Source: RGIG3528 sp045616485 (GTDB lineage Bacteria > Bacillota > Clostridia > Lachnospirales > Lachnospiraceae). Taken from it: a stretch of 64,000 bases of DNA. The stretch spans positions 1 through 64,000 of the forward strand of contig JAZLGU010000042.1 of assembly GCA_045616485.1 (NCBI GenBank), in the 5' to 3' direction. This document shows positions 42,619-51,162 of the stretch, piece after piece. The translations under genes were made by a program, and so were the position numbers. Within the stretch, counting starts at the first letter, position 1; the number at the start of each line of letters is the position of its first letter. The notes under the pieces were generated by a model. The model did no database searches and was not told where the DNA came from. It saw only the letters and a program-made list of their open reading frames with translations.

Positions 42619-43689
42619 TTACAGCTCTATCAATTCTTTTCTGGAATGGGTAAAGTCCTCGAAGCCATCCTCAGTAACGACACCCATATCCTCGATACGT
42701 ACACCGCCAAAGCCCGGAATATAAATACCCGGCTCTACGGTAACTATAATACCTGCTTCAATAATGCTCTCTTCAGTCCTGCCAAGACGTGGATTCTCAT
42801 GAATCTCCATACCTACAGAATGACCAAGATTGTGACCGAAATACTCACCATAGCCGGCTTCAGTAATGATATTACGTGCCATCGCATCCCACTCTTTACC
42901 GGGACGTCCTGCTTTAATATTATTAATAACAGTAGTCTGAGCCTTAAGAACTGTCTCGTAGATCTCTATCTGTTTTTTGGATGCATGACCAACACATACA
43001 GTTCTGGTCATATCTGAACAGTAACCATTATACTTACATCCAAAATCCATGGTAACAAAATCACCGTGCTCTATCTTATTATTGCCAGGCTCTGCATGAG
43101 GCTTGGAGCCATTGACACCGGCAGCTACAATAGAATCAAAGGAGAGATTCTCTGCACCATTGCATTTCATAATATACTCAAGCTTAGCTGCAATCTCCAG
43201 CTCAGTAACCCCCGGCTTAATATAGCCAAGAATCTCCTCAAAAGCGATGTCTCCAATATGCTCAGCCATACGAAGATTGGCAAGCTCTTCAGGTGTCTTA
43301 ATACGGCGCATATCAGTAAGTTCAGAAGCTATAGCTACGAAGCTCTCGCATTTAAGTGCTTTTCTGAAGGACTCATAAGTGGAAAAAATAAACTGATTGC
43401 CTTCAAAACCCAGAGTCTTAATATGTTCTTTAAGAATAATGTCATTAATACAGTCAAGATAACCATGGGTAACAGAAATCTCTACCACCTCATAATCAGG
43501 CGCCTGTGCCTTGGCTGCTACCGTGTATCTGGAATCTGTAAGAAGGGTCCTGCTTTCTTTTGTAATTACAAGGTAGCCCGTGCCACCTGTAAAGCCACTG
43601 ATATAGCGCATATTGTATGCGTCTGATACCAGAATGGCATCCAGTGAAAGCTGATCTAAGATTTTAACAACTCTGTCATATGTAGTCAT
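42619..43689 (-). CDS. pepP: M24 family Xaa-Pro aminopeptidase
   Basis: This dimetal peptidase probably cleaves N-terminal residues before proline. It has 356 aa. An N-terminal creatinase-like domain (1-125) precedes the pita-bread catalytic domain. Metal ligands are visible in FVTMDFGCKYNGYCSDMTRT (two Asp, about 208-227), GHNLGHSVGMEIHE (His, about 285-298), and TVEPGIYIPG and VRIEDMGVV (Glu residues). Pro-iminopeptidase or dipeptidase activity cannot be separated from sequence. It follows yqeG by 5 nt and precedes efp. Confidence 0.93.
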   Translation of the reverse strand: MTTYDRVVKILDQLSLDAILVSDAYNMRYISGFTGGTGYLVITKESRTLLTDSRYTVAAKAQAPDYEVVEISVTHGYLDCINDIILKEHIKTLGFEGNQFIFSTYESFRKALKCESFVAIASELTDMRRIKTPEELANLRMAEHIGDIAFEEILGYIKPGVTELEIAAKLEYIMKCNGAENLSFDSIVAAGVNGSKPHAEPGNNKIEHGDFVTMDFGCKYNGYCSDMTRTVCVGHASKKQIEIYETVLKAQTTVINNIKAGRPGKEWDAMARNIITEAGYGEYFGHNLGHSVGMEIHENPRLGRTEESIIEAGIIVTVEPGIYIPGFGGVRIEDMGVVTEDGFEDFTHSRKELIEL

Positions 43690-43694
43690 ATTAT

Positions 43695-44201
43695 TTACCT
43701 CACTTTTTTAGGATTAATAATTTTGAACAAAAGAATAATAGGTGCTTCCAGGATCCTTTTTAAATGAATCTGAATCTCTTCATGAAAGCCGATGCGCTTA
43801 ACCAGAATGCTCATGATACCAGCGGCATTGGCGCCAGCTACATCTGTAAAAATCTGATCTCCTACAAATACTGCGTCTTTGGGCTGGATATTCATCTTCT
43901 CGCATGCTTTGAGATATCCTTCTTTTTTAGGCTTACCTGCTTTAAAAATATAATGTGCCCCAATAGGCTCATTAAACTTCTTTACCCTCGGCTCTTTATT
44001 GTTGGATAAAAAGCAGATAGAAAAGCCCAGCCCTCTAAGATAATTCATAAGCTCAAGAGCTCTTTGATCAGCAGGCGCTCCATGGGTCACCAGCGTATTA
44101 TCAAGATCAAAAATAACTCCCCTTTTGCCTGACATGTAAAGAGCACCATAGTCAATTGTGTAAGCAGATTTGTAATAAAAATCCGGAAATAAAAATGCCA
44201 T
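43695..44201 (-). CDS. YqeG family HAD-IIIA phosphatase
   Basis: The 168-aa protein has HAD motif I VIFDLDNTLVTHG (about 29-41), with Asp nucleophile, motif II FLSNN (about 65), and a terminal motif FVGDQIFTDVAGANAAG (about 112-128). The N-terminus PDFYYKS is typical of YqeG, a family containing phosphatidylglycerophosphatase (GEP4/PgpP)-like enzymes, so it may act in phosphatidylglycerol synthesis. GAGAGG 7 nt before the ATG at 44201 sets the start over an ATG 5 codons earlier. It leads a two-gene unit with pepP. Confidence 0.88.
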   Translation of the reverse strand: MAFLFPDFYYKSAYTIDYGALYMSGKRGVIFDLDNTLVTHGAPADQRALELMNYLRGLGFSICFLSNNKEPRVKKFNEPIGAHYIFKAGKPKKEGYLKACEKMNIQPKDAVFVGDQIFTDVAGANAAGIMSILVKRIGFHEEIQIHLKRILEAPIILLFKIINPKKVR

Positions 44202-44224
44202 AAAATAACCTCTCAAACCAATTC

Positions 44225-44253
44225 ATTATAGCCCATCGTTCCAAAATTGGCAA
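44225..44253 (-). promoter_or_regulatory. Strong sigma-A promoter of yqeG-pepP
   Basis: On the minus strand TTGCCA and TATAAT are separated by 17 nt, about 20 nt upstream of the yqeG start. Confidence 0.75.
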
Positions 44254-44292
44254 GCGTAATGCTTTCAATGCCGATATAACCCTAGAAAAAAA

Positions 44293-44321
44293 CGAGACGA
44301 ATAGCAATGCTATTCGTCTCG
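44293..44321 (-). terminator. Intrinsic terminator after the SDR gene
   Basis: A 13-bp perfect stem (CGAGACGAATAGC / GCTATTCGTCTCG, 3-nt loop) followed by a run of seven T with one upstream T-rich stretch on the minus strand. Confidence 0.92.
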
Positions 44322-44344
44322 AAGCGACCGCTGTGCGGTAATGT

Positions 44345-45151
44345 CTACTGTGGCTGCTTGCCGATGTATGCAAGGATACCGCCATCTACATAAAGGATAT
44401 GGCCGTTTACTGCATTGGAAGCCTCTGATGCAAGGAATACAGCAGGACCTGTAAGCTCCTCAGGCTTCAGCCAACGATTGGCAGGAGTCTTGGCACAGAT
44501 GAACTGATCAAACGGATGACGGGAACCATCAGGCTGAATCTCACGAAGAGGTGCTGTCTGAGGTGTCTCGATATAACCTGGTCCAAGGCCGTTACACTGA
44601 ATATTGTACTGACCATACTCAGAACAAATATTACGTGTAAGCATCTTAAGACCACCCTTAGCAGATGCATAAGCAGATACAGTCTCACGACCAAGCTCAG
44701 ACATCATGGAGCAGATGTTAATAATCTTACCTGCATTCTTTTTAATCATACCAGGAAGAACTGCCTTGGATACGATGAAAGGCGCATTAAGGTCAACATC
44801 AATAACCTGTCTGAACTCTGCTGCTGTCATCTCTGTCATAGGAATACGCTTAATAATACCTGCATTATTTACAAGGATATCGATAGTGCCGACTTCCTTC
44901 TCAATCTGTGCTACCATAGCATTTACAGCATCCTCATCGCATACGTTGCAAACGTAGCCATGAGCCTCGATGCCAAGCTCTCTATATGCTTCAAGTCCCT
45001 TATCAACAAGCTCCTGCTTAATATCATTAAAGCAGATAGTTGCACCGCACTTTGCGTAAGCAGATGCAATAGCAAAACCGATACCATATGATGCGCCTGT
45101 TACAAGTGCTACCTTTCCCTCCAGGGAAAAATTAAGGAAATTCTGTTCCAT
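44345..45151 (-). CDS. SDR oxidoreductase, gluconate 5-dehydrogenase-like
   Basis: This 268-aa short-chain dehydrogenase has NAD(P)-binding TGASYGIG (about 18-25), NNAG (about 92), catalytic Ser in ICSMMSELG (about 147) and YASAK (Tyr and Lys, about 161-165). Similarity is strongest, by memory, to gluconate 5-dehydrogenase/2-dehydro-3-deoxygluconate dehydrogenase (IdnO/KduD) proteins of Clostridia, so a role in uronate or gluconate use is likely. GGAGG 9 nt before ATG at 45151 sets the start; a longer form would overlap the promoter leader. It is monocistronic, with a cre-like operator immediately downstream of its -10 box. Confidence 0.88.
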   Translation of the reverse strand: MEQNFLNFSLEGKVALVTGASYGIGFAIASAYAKCGATICFNDIKQELVDKGLEAYRELGIEAHGYVCNVCDEDAVNAMVAQIEKEVGTIDILVNNAGIIKRIPMTEMTAAEFRQVIDVDLNAPFIVSKAVLPGMIKKNAGKIINICSMMSELGRETVSAYASAKGGLKMLTRNICSEYGQYNIQCNGLGPGYIETPQTAPLREIQPDGSRHPFDQFICAKTPANRWLKPEELTGPAVFLASEASNAVNGHILYVDGGILAYIGKQPQ

Positions 45152-45179
45152 TTTTAAAATCCTCCGTGTTTTTTGTAAA

Positions 45180-45193
45180 TGTAAGCGTTTACA
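45180..45193. promoter_or_regulatory. cre-like operator at the SDR promoter
   Basis: TGTAAGCGTTTACA matches the LacI/CcpA-type consensus TGWNANCGNTNWCA at every defined position. It lies about 8 nt downstream of the -10 box, so a bound repressor would block initiation or early elongation. CcpA or a local LacI-family sugar-acid repressor are both possible. Confidence 0.8.
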
Positions 45194-45201
45194 ATGCAAT
45201 T

Positions 45202-45230
45202 ATTATAGCAAGTAAGAATAGAAATTGCAA
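45202..45230 (-). promoter_or_regulatory. Sigma-A promoter of the SDR gene
   Basis: On the minus strand TTGCAA and TATAAT are separated by 17 nt; the operator at 45180-45193 follows. Confidence 0.78.
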
Positions 45231-45254
45231 GGAAAAAGATAGTTAAATATTTGT

Positions 45255-47201
45255 TTATCTTTTCTTTAGATTTTTACTTTTTTGCTTGAAATCTTCTTTT
45301 TTCTTATAATCGTTCCTCTTATAATCGTCTTTCTTCTTATAATCCTCTTTTTTCTTTGTAGTCCCCTTGTTTCTGAAATCGTTGACTATTTTACGAGGCG
45401 GGATAAGACACTGTTTTTCAAAGCCAATAAGATCATTGCGACCTGCTTTTAGCAGAGCTTCCTTTACAAGATCATAGTTTTCAGGATTCTTATACTGAAT
45501 AAGTGCTCTCTGCATAGCCTTTTCGTGAGGATTTTTGGTCACATATACCGGCTTCATATCCCGGGGATCATAGCCTGAATAATACATACATGTTGCTACA
45601 GTCGATGGAGTAGGATAGAAATCCTGCACCTGCTCAGGACAGTAGCCCAAGTCTCTTATATACTCTGCCAGGGCGATAGCATCATCTAAAGTAGAGCCGG
45701 GATGAGAAGACATAAGATAAGGCAGCACATACTGATTGTGATCCAGCTGACCATTTTTTATCATGCCTCCGTTTATACGGGCAAATTTCTCTACAAACCT
45801 TTCGTACACACCATTTCTGGGCTTTCCCATCAGGTCCAGAACGTGGTCAGAGATATGTTCGGGAGCCACACGAAGCTGGCCGGAAATATGATATTTGCAC
45901 ATTTCTCTAAAAAATGCATCATCCTTATCTGCCATCAGATAGTCAAATCTGATACCGGATCTGATAAATACCTTTTTTACTCCCGGAATAGCCCTAAGCT
46001 TTCTCAACAAAGCCAGGTAATCAGAATGATCCACTTCCATATTTTTGCAGGGCTCCGGCCATAAACACTGCTTATTAACGCAGGCTCCCTTGGTGCACTG
46101 CTTTTTGCAGGCCGGCTTTCTGAACTGGGCTGTAGGACCACCTACATCATTTATATTTCCCTTAAAATCTTTTTCCTTTGTAAAAATCTCAGCTTCTTTT
46201 ATAATGCTTTCGTGGCTTCTGCTCTGTACTATACGCCCCTGATGAAAGGTCAGAGCACAGAAGCTGCAGCCTCCAAAACAACCACGATTGGAGGTAAGGG
46301 AATATTTAATCTCTGCCAGAGCAGGAATGCCTCCATCCTTTTTGTACATAGGATGGCAGTCTCTTATATAGGGCAGGTCATAAACATCATCCAGCTCCTC
46401 TGTAGTAAGAGGCAGAGCAGGCGGATTCTGTACCACATATTCGTAGTCCTTATACTTTTCCACCAGGGTCTTAGCTGAATATGGGTCGGTATTTACATAC
46501 TGCTTGCCAAAGCTTCTGGCAAACACTTCTTTACTTTCACATATTTCCTGAAAAGAAGGGAGCTCGATGTAGTCCACCAGATTGTCAGTATTTCTGGCTT
46601 TGTAAACAGTTCCCCTTATAAAGGTAATATCTTTAACATCGATGCCTGCATTTAAGGCATCTGCTATTTCTACTATAGAATGCTCTCCCATACCGTAGCT
46701 GATGAGATCTGCACCGGAGTCTAATAGTATAGACCTTTTTACAGTATCTGACCAATAATCATAATGGCCCAGTCGGCGAAGGGACGCCTCTATTCCACCT
46801 ATTATTATTGGTGTTTTTTTATAGGTACGGCGTATAAGATTGCCATACACAATGCAAGCTCTGTCAGGACGTTTTCCCATCTCTCCCTTTGGAGTATAGT
46901 AGTCGTACTTTCTTCGCTTTTTATTGACAGAATAATGATCTACCATGGAGTCCATATTGCCACCGGAAATAAGAAAGCCCAGCCTCGGCTGTCCCAGGAC
47001 AGTAATGCTGCTATCGTCCTTCCAGTCCGGCTGAGGAATAATACCCACTTTATAGCCATGGGCTTCCAGGACTCTTGAAATAATAGCATGAGCAAAGGAG
47101 GAATGATCTACATATGCATCTCCTGTAATAAATACAAAGTCGCACTGCTCCCAGCCTCTTTTTTTCATATCTGCTTTTGATACGGGTAAAAAATCATTCA
47201 T
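45255..47201 (-). CDS. ygiQ: YgiQ family radical SAM protein
   Basis: This 648-aa protein has the radical SAM cluster motif CFGGCSFCAL (about 302-311) inside SNRGCFGGCSFC, an N-terminal B12-binding-like region (about 1-200), and the YgiQ signature stretches GYDPRDMKPVYV and LRVAPEH. The reaction of the family is unknown. The last 40 residues are very Lys-rich with repeated KKxDYK units. It follows metH by about 30 nt, possibly at the end of the long cinA-to-ygiQ block. No terminator is seen after it. Confidence 0.93.
   Translation of the reverse strand: MNDFLPVSKADMKKRGWEQCDFVFITGDAYVDHSSFAHAIISRVLEAHGYKVGIIPQPDWKDDSSITVLGQPRLGFLISGGNMDSMVDHYSVNKKRRKYDYYTPKGEMGKRPDRACIVYGNLIRRTYKKTPIIIGGIEASLRRLGHYDYWSDTVKRSILLDSGADLISYGMGEHSIVEIADALNAGIDVKDITFIRGTVYKARNTDNLVDYIELPSFQEICESKEVFARSFGKQYVNTDPYSAKTLVEKYKDYEYVVQNPPALPLTTEELDDVYDLPYIRDCHPMYKKDGGIPALAEIKYSLTSNRGCFGGCSFCALTFHQGRIVQSRSHESIIKEAEIFTKEKDFKGNINDVGGPTAQFRKPACKKQCTKGACVNKQCLWPEPCKNMEVDHSDYLALLRKLRAIPGVKKVFIRSGIRFDYLMADKDDAFFREMCKYHISGQLRVAPEHISDHVLDLMGKPRNGVYERFVEKFARINGGMIKNGQLDHNQYVLPYLMSSHPGSTLDDAIALAEYIRDLGYCPEQVQDFYPTPSTVATCMYYSGYDPRDMKPVYVTKNPHEKAMQRALIQYKNPENYDLVKEALLKAGRNDLIGFEKQCLIPPRKIVNDFRNKGTTKKKEDYKKKDDYKRNDYKKKEDFKQKSKNLKKR
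45283..45358. repeat. Degenerate tandem repeat encoding the YgiQ tail
   Basis: Four or five imperfect units of about 15-18 nt, containing CTTATAATC/CTT, encode the KKKEDY-KKKDDY-KRNDY-KKKEDF series at the YgiQ C-terminus. Copy number may vary between strains. Confidence 0.65.
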
Positions 47202-47232
47202 ATCCTATCCCTATCCTTTTATTTCCTACAAA

Positions 47233-49653
47233 CTATTTTAGCAATTCTGTTGCTATCCTTACAGTTTCCATAGCATTGGCTGCATAGTAGTCTGCGCCGA
47301 TCATATCTGCATACTCCTGTGTAAGAACTGCTCCACCTACAACAACTTTAATGTTTTTATTATATTCGTGCAGCTTTTCTATAGTCTCTTGCATAGAGGG
47401 AACTGTAGTCGTCATAAGGGCTGACAGGCCTACCATTTGAGCTCCTGTACGCTTGCAGGCCTCCACTACCTTTTCCGGCTCCACGTCTTTTCCCAGGTCG
47501 TATACATCAAAACCATAATTCTTTAGAAGGACGACTACGATATTTTTCCCTATATCGTGAATATCTCCCTTTACAGTAGCCATGATTACTTTCGGCCCCT
47601 TATCCTCCTTCTCAGGCATGGTCTTTTGCACCTCAGCAAAAGCATACTTGGCTGCCTCCGCACTCATAAGCAGCTGTGGAAGATAAATTCTTTTTTCCTC
47701 AAATCCCCTGCCCACTTCATTCAGTGCAGGGATTATCATCTCATTAATAAGAGTAAGTCCATCGGTAGTATTCAAAAGCTCCGCTGCCGTAGCCGCTGCC
47801 TTTTCGCTCATACCTTTTACGATAGCATATTTTAAGGGCTCCATCCCCGCTGTGTCTATGCCGGCTACAGCAGGATCTTTTGCAGACTCCGCAGCAACTG
47901 TAAAATGTTCCGCTGCCTCTATATACTTCATACACCCCGGATCCTTGCCGGATAAAGCCATAAAAGAGTACCAGGCTTTCATCATATCACCTGCAAAAGG
48001 ATTCATAATGGCTGCTGACAGCCCCGAAGCCATAGCCATTGTAAAGAAAATGGAAGTAATAACTTCACGGCTGGGTAATCCAAAGGATACATTGGATACA
48101 CCAAGCGAGGTATAACATTTGAGCCTGTCAGAAATCATTCTTATAGTGTCAATGGTAATCTTGGCAGTATCAGAGTCTGAAGATACGGCCATGGCTAATG
48201 GGTCAAAAATCAGATTGGAACGATCAATGCCGTAAGCCGCCGCTCTTTCTATAATCTTCTCTGCAATCTTAAACCTGGCTTCTGCCGTATCCGGTATTCC
48301 CTTTTCATCCAATGTAAGGCATACCACAAATCCCCCGTATTTTTTCACAAGCGGAAAAATAGCTGCCATTACCTCTTCTTTTCCATTCACGGAATTAACC
48401 ATAGGTATACCATTATATATCCTCATAGCCTTTTCCATAGCCTGTGGATCAGAGGTATCCAGCTGCAAGGGCACTGCAGTTACTGCCTGCAGCTCCTGCA
48501 CCACTGTCGTCAACATTTCCGGCTCATCCAGCTCCGGCAGGCCCACATTTACATCTAAAACGTGGCAGCCCATTTCCTCTTCCTTAACAGCCTCACCCAG
48601 GATATAAGTAAGATCACGATTCCTTAAGGCTTCCTTCAGTTTCTTTTTTCCTGTAGGATTAATTCTCTCTCCTATAAGAACCGGAAAATCACCAAAGGTT
48701 ACATTTTGAGAAAAAGAACAAACTCTGCCTACTTTTCCCCTTTCATGTCTTAATGGCAGTGGCTTCATATCCTTTACAGCCACAAAAAGTCTTCTTATAT
48801 GCTCAGGAGTAGTGCCGCAGCATCCTCCCAGTATTCTGGCGCCTCTCTTTACCGCTTCCTTTCCCAGGGCAGCAAAAGTAGCCGCATCCGTATCATAAAC
48901 AGTCTTGCCTTCACACTCTCTGGGCATACCTGCATTGGGCTTAAAAATAACAGGCCTTGCCGAAACCTCATAAAATCTGTCTACTACAGGCAACATTTCC
49001 GTAGGCCCCAGAGAGCAATTGGCTCCAAAAGCAAATACATTAAGTCCGGAAAGCAGGGTAGTCATTACTTCAGGCGTAGCACCTGTCATAAGCCTCATAC
49101 TCTCATCAAAGACTGTGGTAACAAATATGGGAAGATTGCATACCTCTTTGGCCGCTATAACTGCAGCCTTAGTCTCATATGCATCATTCATAGTCTCAAT
49201 AGCTATATAATCCGCCCCTGCATTATATCCTGCTTCTATAGTCTCCTTAAAAAGCTTTACAGCATCTTCGAATTCCAGGTCACCTAAAGGCTTCAAAAGC
49301 TTTCCCAATGGTCCGATATCAAGTCCTACATAGCGATCCTTTTGTAAAAAAGGTCCCTGGGCCTTATCTCTGGCTGCTCTTGCCAGTTTAACGGCTGCGG
49401 TAACCACTTCATTAACGGTGAATCTCCCGTCTTTGCCATCATACTTTAATGAATTGGCCCCAAAAGTATTGGTACAAACAGCGTTAGAACCTGACTCATA
49501 ATACTCACGGGCCAGTCTTTCTATTTCTTCCGGATGAGTGATATTCCATGTCTCCGGCAGCTCTCCCGGCTGCAAGCCTCTTTCCTGCAGAATAGAGCCG
49601 GTGCCTCCATCCAGAATGAATATTCCATTGTGTATCCTGTCAACAATATTCAT
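47233..49653 (-). CDS. metH: Cobalamin-dependent methionine synthase, short form
   Basis: MetH transfers methyl from methyl-tetrahydrofolate to homocysteine through cobalamin. The 806-aa protein has the homocysteine domain (1-295, with zinc Cys in ANC and GGCCGTTPEH), the pterin domain (about 315-570, GERINPTGKKKLKEAL), the B12 cap (about 595-670) and the B12-binding domain (about 680-806, GDIHDIGKN, the DxHxxG motif). It lacks the C-terminal reactivation domain of enterobacterial MetH (about 1227 aa), which is encoded by the adjacent upstream gene, overlapping by 14 nt. Confidence 0.96.
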   Translation of the reverse strand: MNIVDRIHNGIFILDGGTGSILQERGLQPGELPETWNITHPEEIERLAREYYESGSNAVCTNTFGANSLKYDGKDGRFTVNEVVTAAVKLARAARDKAQGPFLQKDRYVGLDIGPLGKLLKPLGDLEFEDAVKLFKETIEAGYNAGADYIAIETMNDAYETKAAVIAAKEVCNLPIFVTTVFDESMRLMTGATPEVMTTLLSGLNVFAFGANCSLGPTEMLPVVDRFYEVSARPVIFKPNAGMPRECEGKTVYDTDAATFAALGKEAVKRGARILGGCCGTTPEHIRRLFVAVKDMKPLPLRHERGKVGRVCSFSQNVTFGDFPVLIGERINPTGKKKLKEALRNRDLTYILGEAVKEEEMGCHVLDVNVGLPELDEPEMLTTVVQELQAVTAVPLQLDTSDPQAMEKAMRIYNGIPMVNSVNGKEEVMAAIFPLVKKYGGFVVCLTLDEKGIPDTAEARFKIAEKIIERAAAYGIDRSNLIFDPLAMAVSSDSDTAKITIDTIRMISDRLKCYTSLGVSNVSFGLPSREVITSIFFTMAMASGLSAAIMNPFAGDMMKAWYSFMALSGKDPGCMKYIEAAEHFTVAAESAKDPAVAGIDTAGMEPLKYAIVKGMSEKAAATAAELLNTTDGLTLINEMIIPALNEVGRGFEEKRIYLPQLLMSAEAAKYAFAEVQKTMPEKEDKGPKVIMATVKGDIHDIGKNIVVVLLKNYGFDVYDLGKDVEPEKVVEACKRTGAQMVGLSALMTTTVPSMQETIEKLHEYNKNIKVVVGGAVLTQEYADMIGADYYAANAMETVRIATELLK

Positions 49654-50287
49654 TTGCTGTCCTGCTCCTCTCTCCTTTTCTCCTTATACCTATAATGGCA
49701 GTTATTGACTTTGAAGGGGTAAGTAAAAGAGACTCGCTTAATCCCACTCCTATTTTTCTTTTTGTATCCAGATACTCTACCAGCTCTTTTTGTAACTCCA
49801 AAGGCAGATCTCCATAGCCCGGAGAAAAACGAGCCTGTAAGTCAAAGCTTTTATACATAGCTTCCAACTTTTCGGTAAGCTTATCAGCTACCCACTCCAC
49901 AGCCTCTGTTCCCATAGCGTCCATAACCAGCTGCCTGATAGCTCCTCCCTGAATAAGAGCTTTATTTCTAAGCATATCTGCCTGAGGGCCTGCTGTAGCA
50001 GCCAGCAGTATACACCTGCCGCATCCTTCCAGATGATCAGCTAGATTATCAGAAAATGTCACCAGATTCCCCATTTGTACTCTGGCTTTTCTTAGGCCAT
50101 CGTGAGAAATACTAAGACTCTCCTCGGAAAAACACACTTTTCCCGAAACAGCATTAAGAAAATCCGGAAGACAACTCTCCACCATTGATGTGACATTTGC
50201 TTCCGGCTCCCCTTTCCAAAAGCCCATATACCTATAGACTTCCTTTATACGCAATTCTTCAATTGTAATACGCTCTACCCTAATCAT
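49640..50287 (-). CDS. Methionine synthase reactivation domain protein
   Basis: This 215-aa stand-alone protein resembles the C-terminal AdoMet-binding reactivation domain of MetH: ILLAATAGPQADMLRNKALIQGG (about 95-117), MDAMGTEAVEW, ARFSPGYGDLPLELQ and LTPSKSITAIIGI, which supply the RxxxGYG-type motif (FSPGYGD). It presumably allows reductive remethylation of cob(II)alamin on the split MetH. It overlaps metF by 4 nt upstream and metH by 14 nt downstream. Confidence 0.9.
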   Translation of the reverse strand: MIRVERITIEELRIKEVYRYMGFWKGEPEANVTSMVESCLPDFLNAVSGKVCFSEESLSISHDGLRKARVQMGNLVTFSDNLADHLEGCGRCILLAATAGPQADMLRNKALIQGGAIRQLVMDAMGTEAVEWVADKLTEKLEAMYKSFDLQARFSPGYGDLPLELQKELVEYLDTKRKIGVGLSESLLLTPSKSITAIIGIRRKGERSRTANEYC

Positions 50288-51159
50288 CCGTTTATTTCCA
50301 GAATACCACTAAGATTATTTCTGATTTCTTCTGCTGCTTTAGCATTGTTCATGGTATAAAGATGAACAGAAGTAACGCCATTAGCTATAAGATCTACTAT
50401 CTGCTCCGTAGCATAAATAATGCCTGCCTGGCGCATAGCCATAGGGCTGTGTCCATACTTATCTACCATATATTTAAATTTAAGTGGCACCTGTGCTCCG
50501 GACATTTTTAGTACTCTGTCTACCTGTCTGATGCTTGTAATAGGCATAATGCCGGCTACAATAGGCACAGTTATTCCTGCATCTCTTGTCTTATAAAGAA
50601 AATTCCAATAAGCATTATTGTCAAAAAACATCTGTGTAGTCAGAAATTCACAGCCTGCTTCCACTTTCTTCTTAAGATTTTGTATATCTTCTCTCTGGCT
50701 CATAGACTCAGGATGACACTCAGGATAGCAGGCCGCTCCTACACAAAAATCCTTATCGAACTCCTTTATTTCCTCTATAAGCTGGCTGGCATACCTGTAC
50801 TCACGAACTGTCTCTTCTGTGCCGGGCATTATATCCCCACGTAAAGCCAGAATATTCTTTAATCCTGCATTTTTTATGGCATTAAGCTGGGCCTTTACTC
50901 CCTCATGAGTAGATGAAATGCATGAAAGATGGGCAAGTACCGGTATGTCATACTTTTCCTGAAGATCATGAGCTATATTTACGGTGAATTCAGATGTGCC
51001 TCCGCCTGCGCCGTAAGTAACACTCATAAATGAGGGGCGCAAAGCAGCTACTGCCTCTGTGGCAGCTTTTATAGTCTCATATTTATCCGCAGTCTTAGGT
51101 GGGAACACCTCAAAAGAAAGAGATATTTTTTCATCAGTAATCAGTTCAGAAACCTTCAT
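50284..51159 (-). CDS. metF: 5,10-methylenetetrahydrofolate reductase
   Basis: MetF makes methyl-tetrahydrofolate for MetH. The 291-aa TIM-barrel flavoprotein has FEVFPPKT (about 16-23), SVTYGAGGGT (about 45), LALRGDIMPG (about 105) and TTQMFFDNNAYWNF (about 181-194). It forms a coupled metF-reactivation-metH set. Clostridial MetF enzymes often use ferredoxin or partner subunits; the FAD/2Fe-2S reductase encoded 4 nt upstream is a possible electron partner, which is inference from position. Confidence 0.96.
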   Translation of the reverse strand: MKVSELITDEKISLSFEVFPPKTADKYETIKAATEAVAALRPSFMSVTYGAGGGTSEFTVNIAHDLQEKYDIPVLAHLSCISSTHEGVKAQLNAIKNAGLKNILALRGDIMPGTEETVREYRYASQLIEEIKEFDKDFCVGAACYPECHPESMSQREDIQNLKKKVEAGCEFLTTQMFFDNNAYWNFLYKTRDAGITVPIVAGIMPITSIRQVDRVLKMSGAQVPLKFKYMVDKYGHSPMAMRQAGIIYATEQIVDLIANGVTSVHLYTMNNAKAAEEIRNNLSGILEING

Positions 51160-51162
51160 CTT

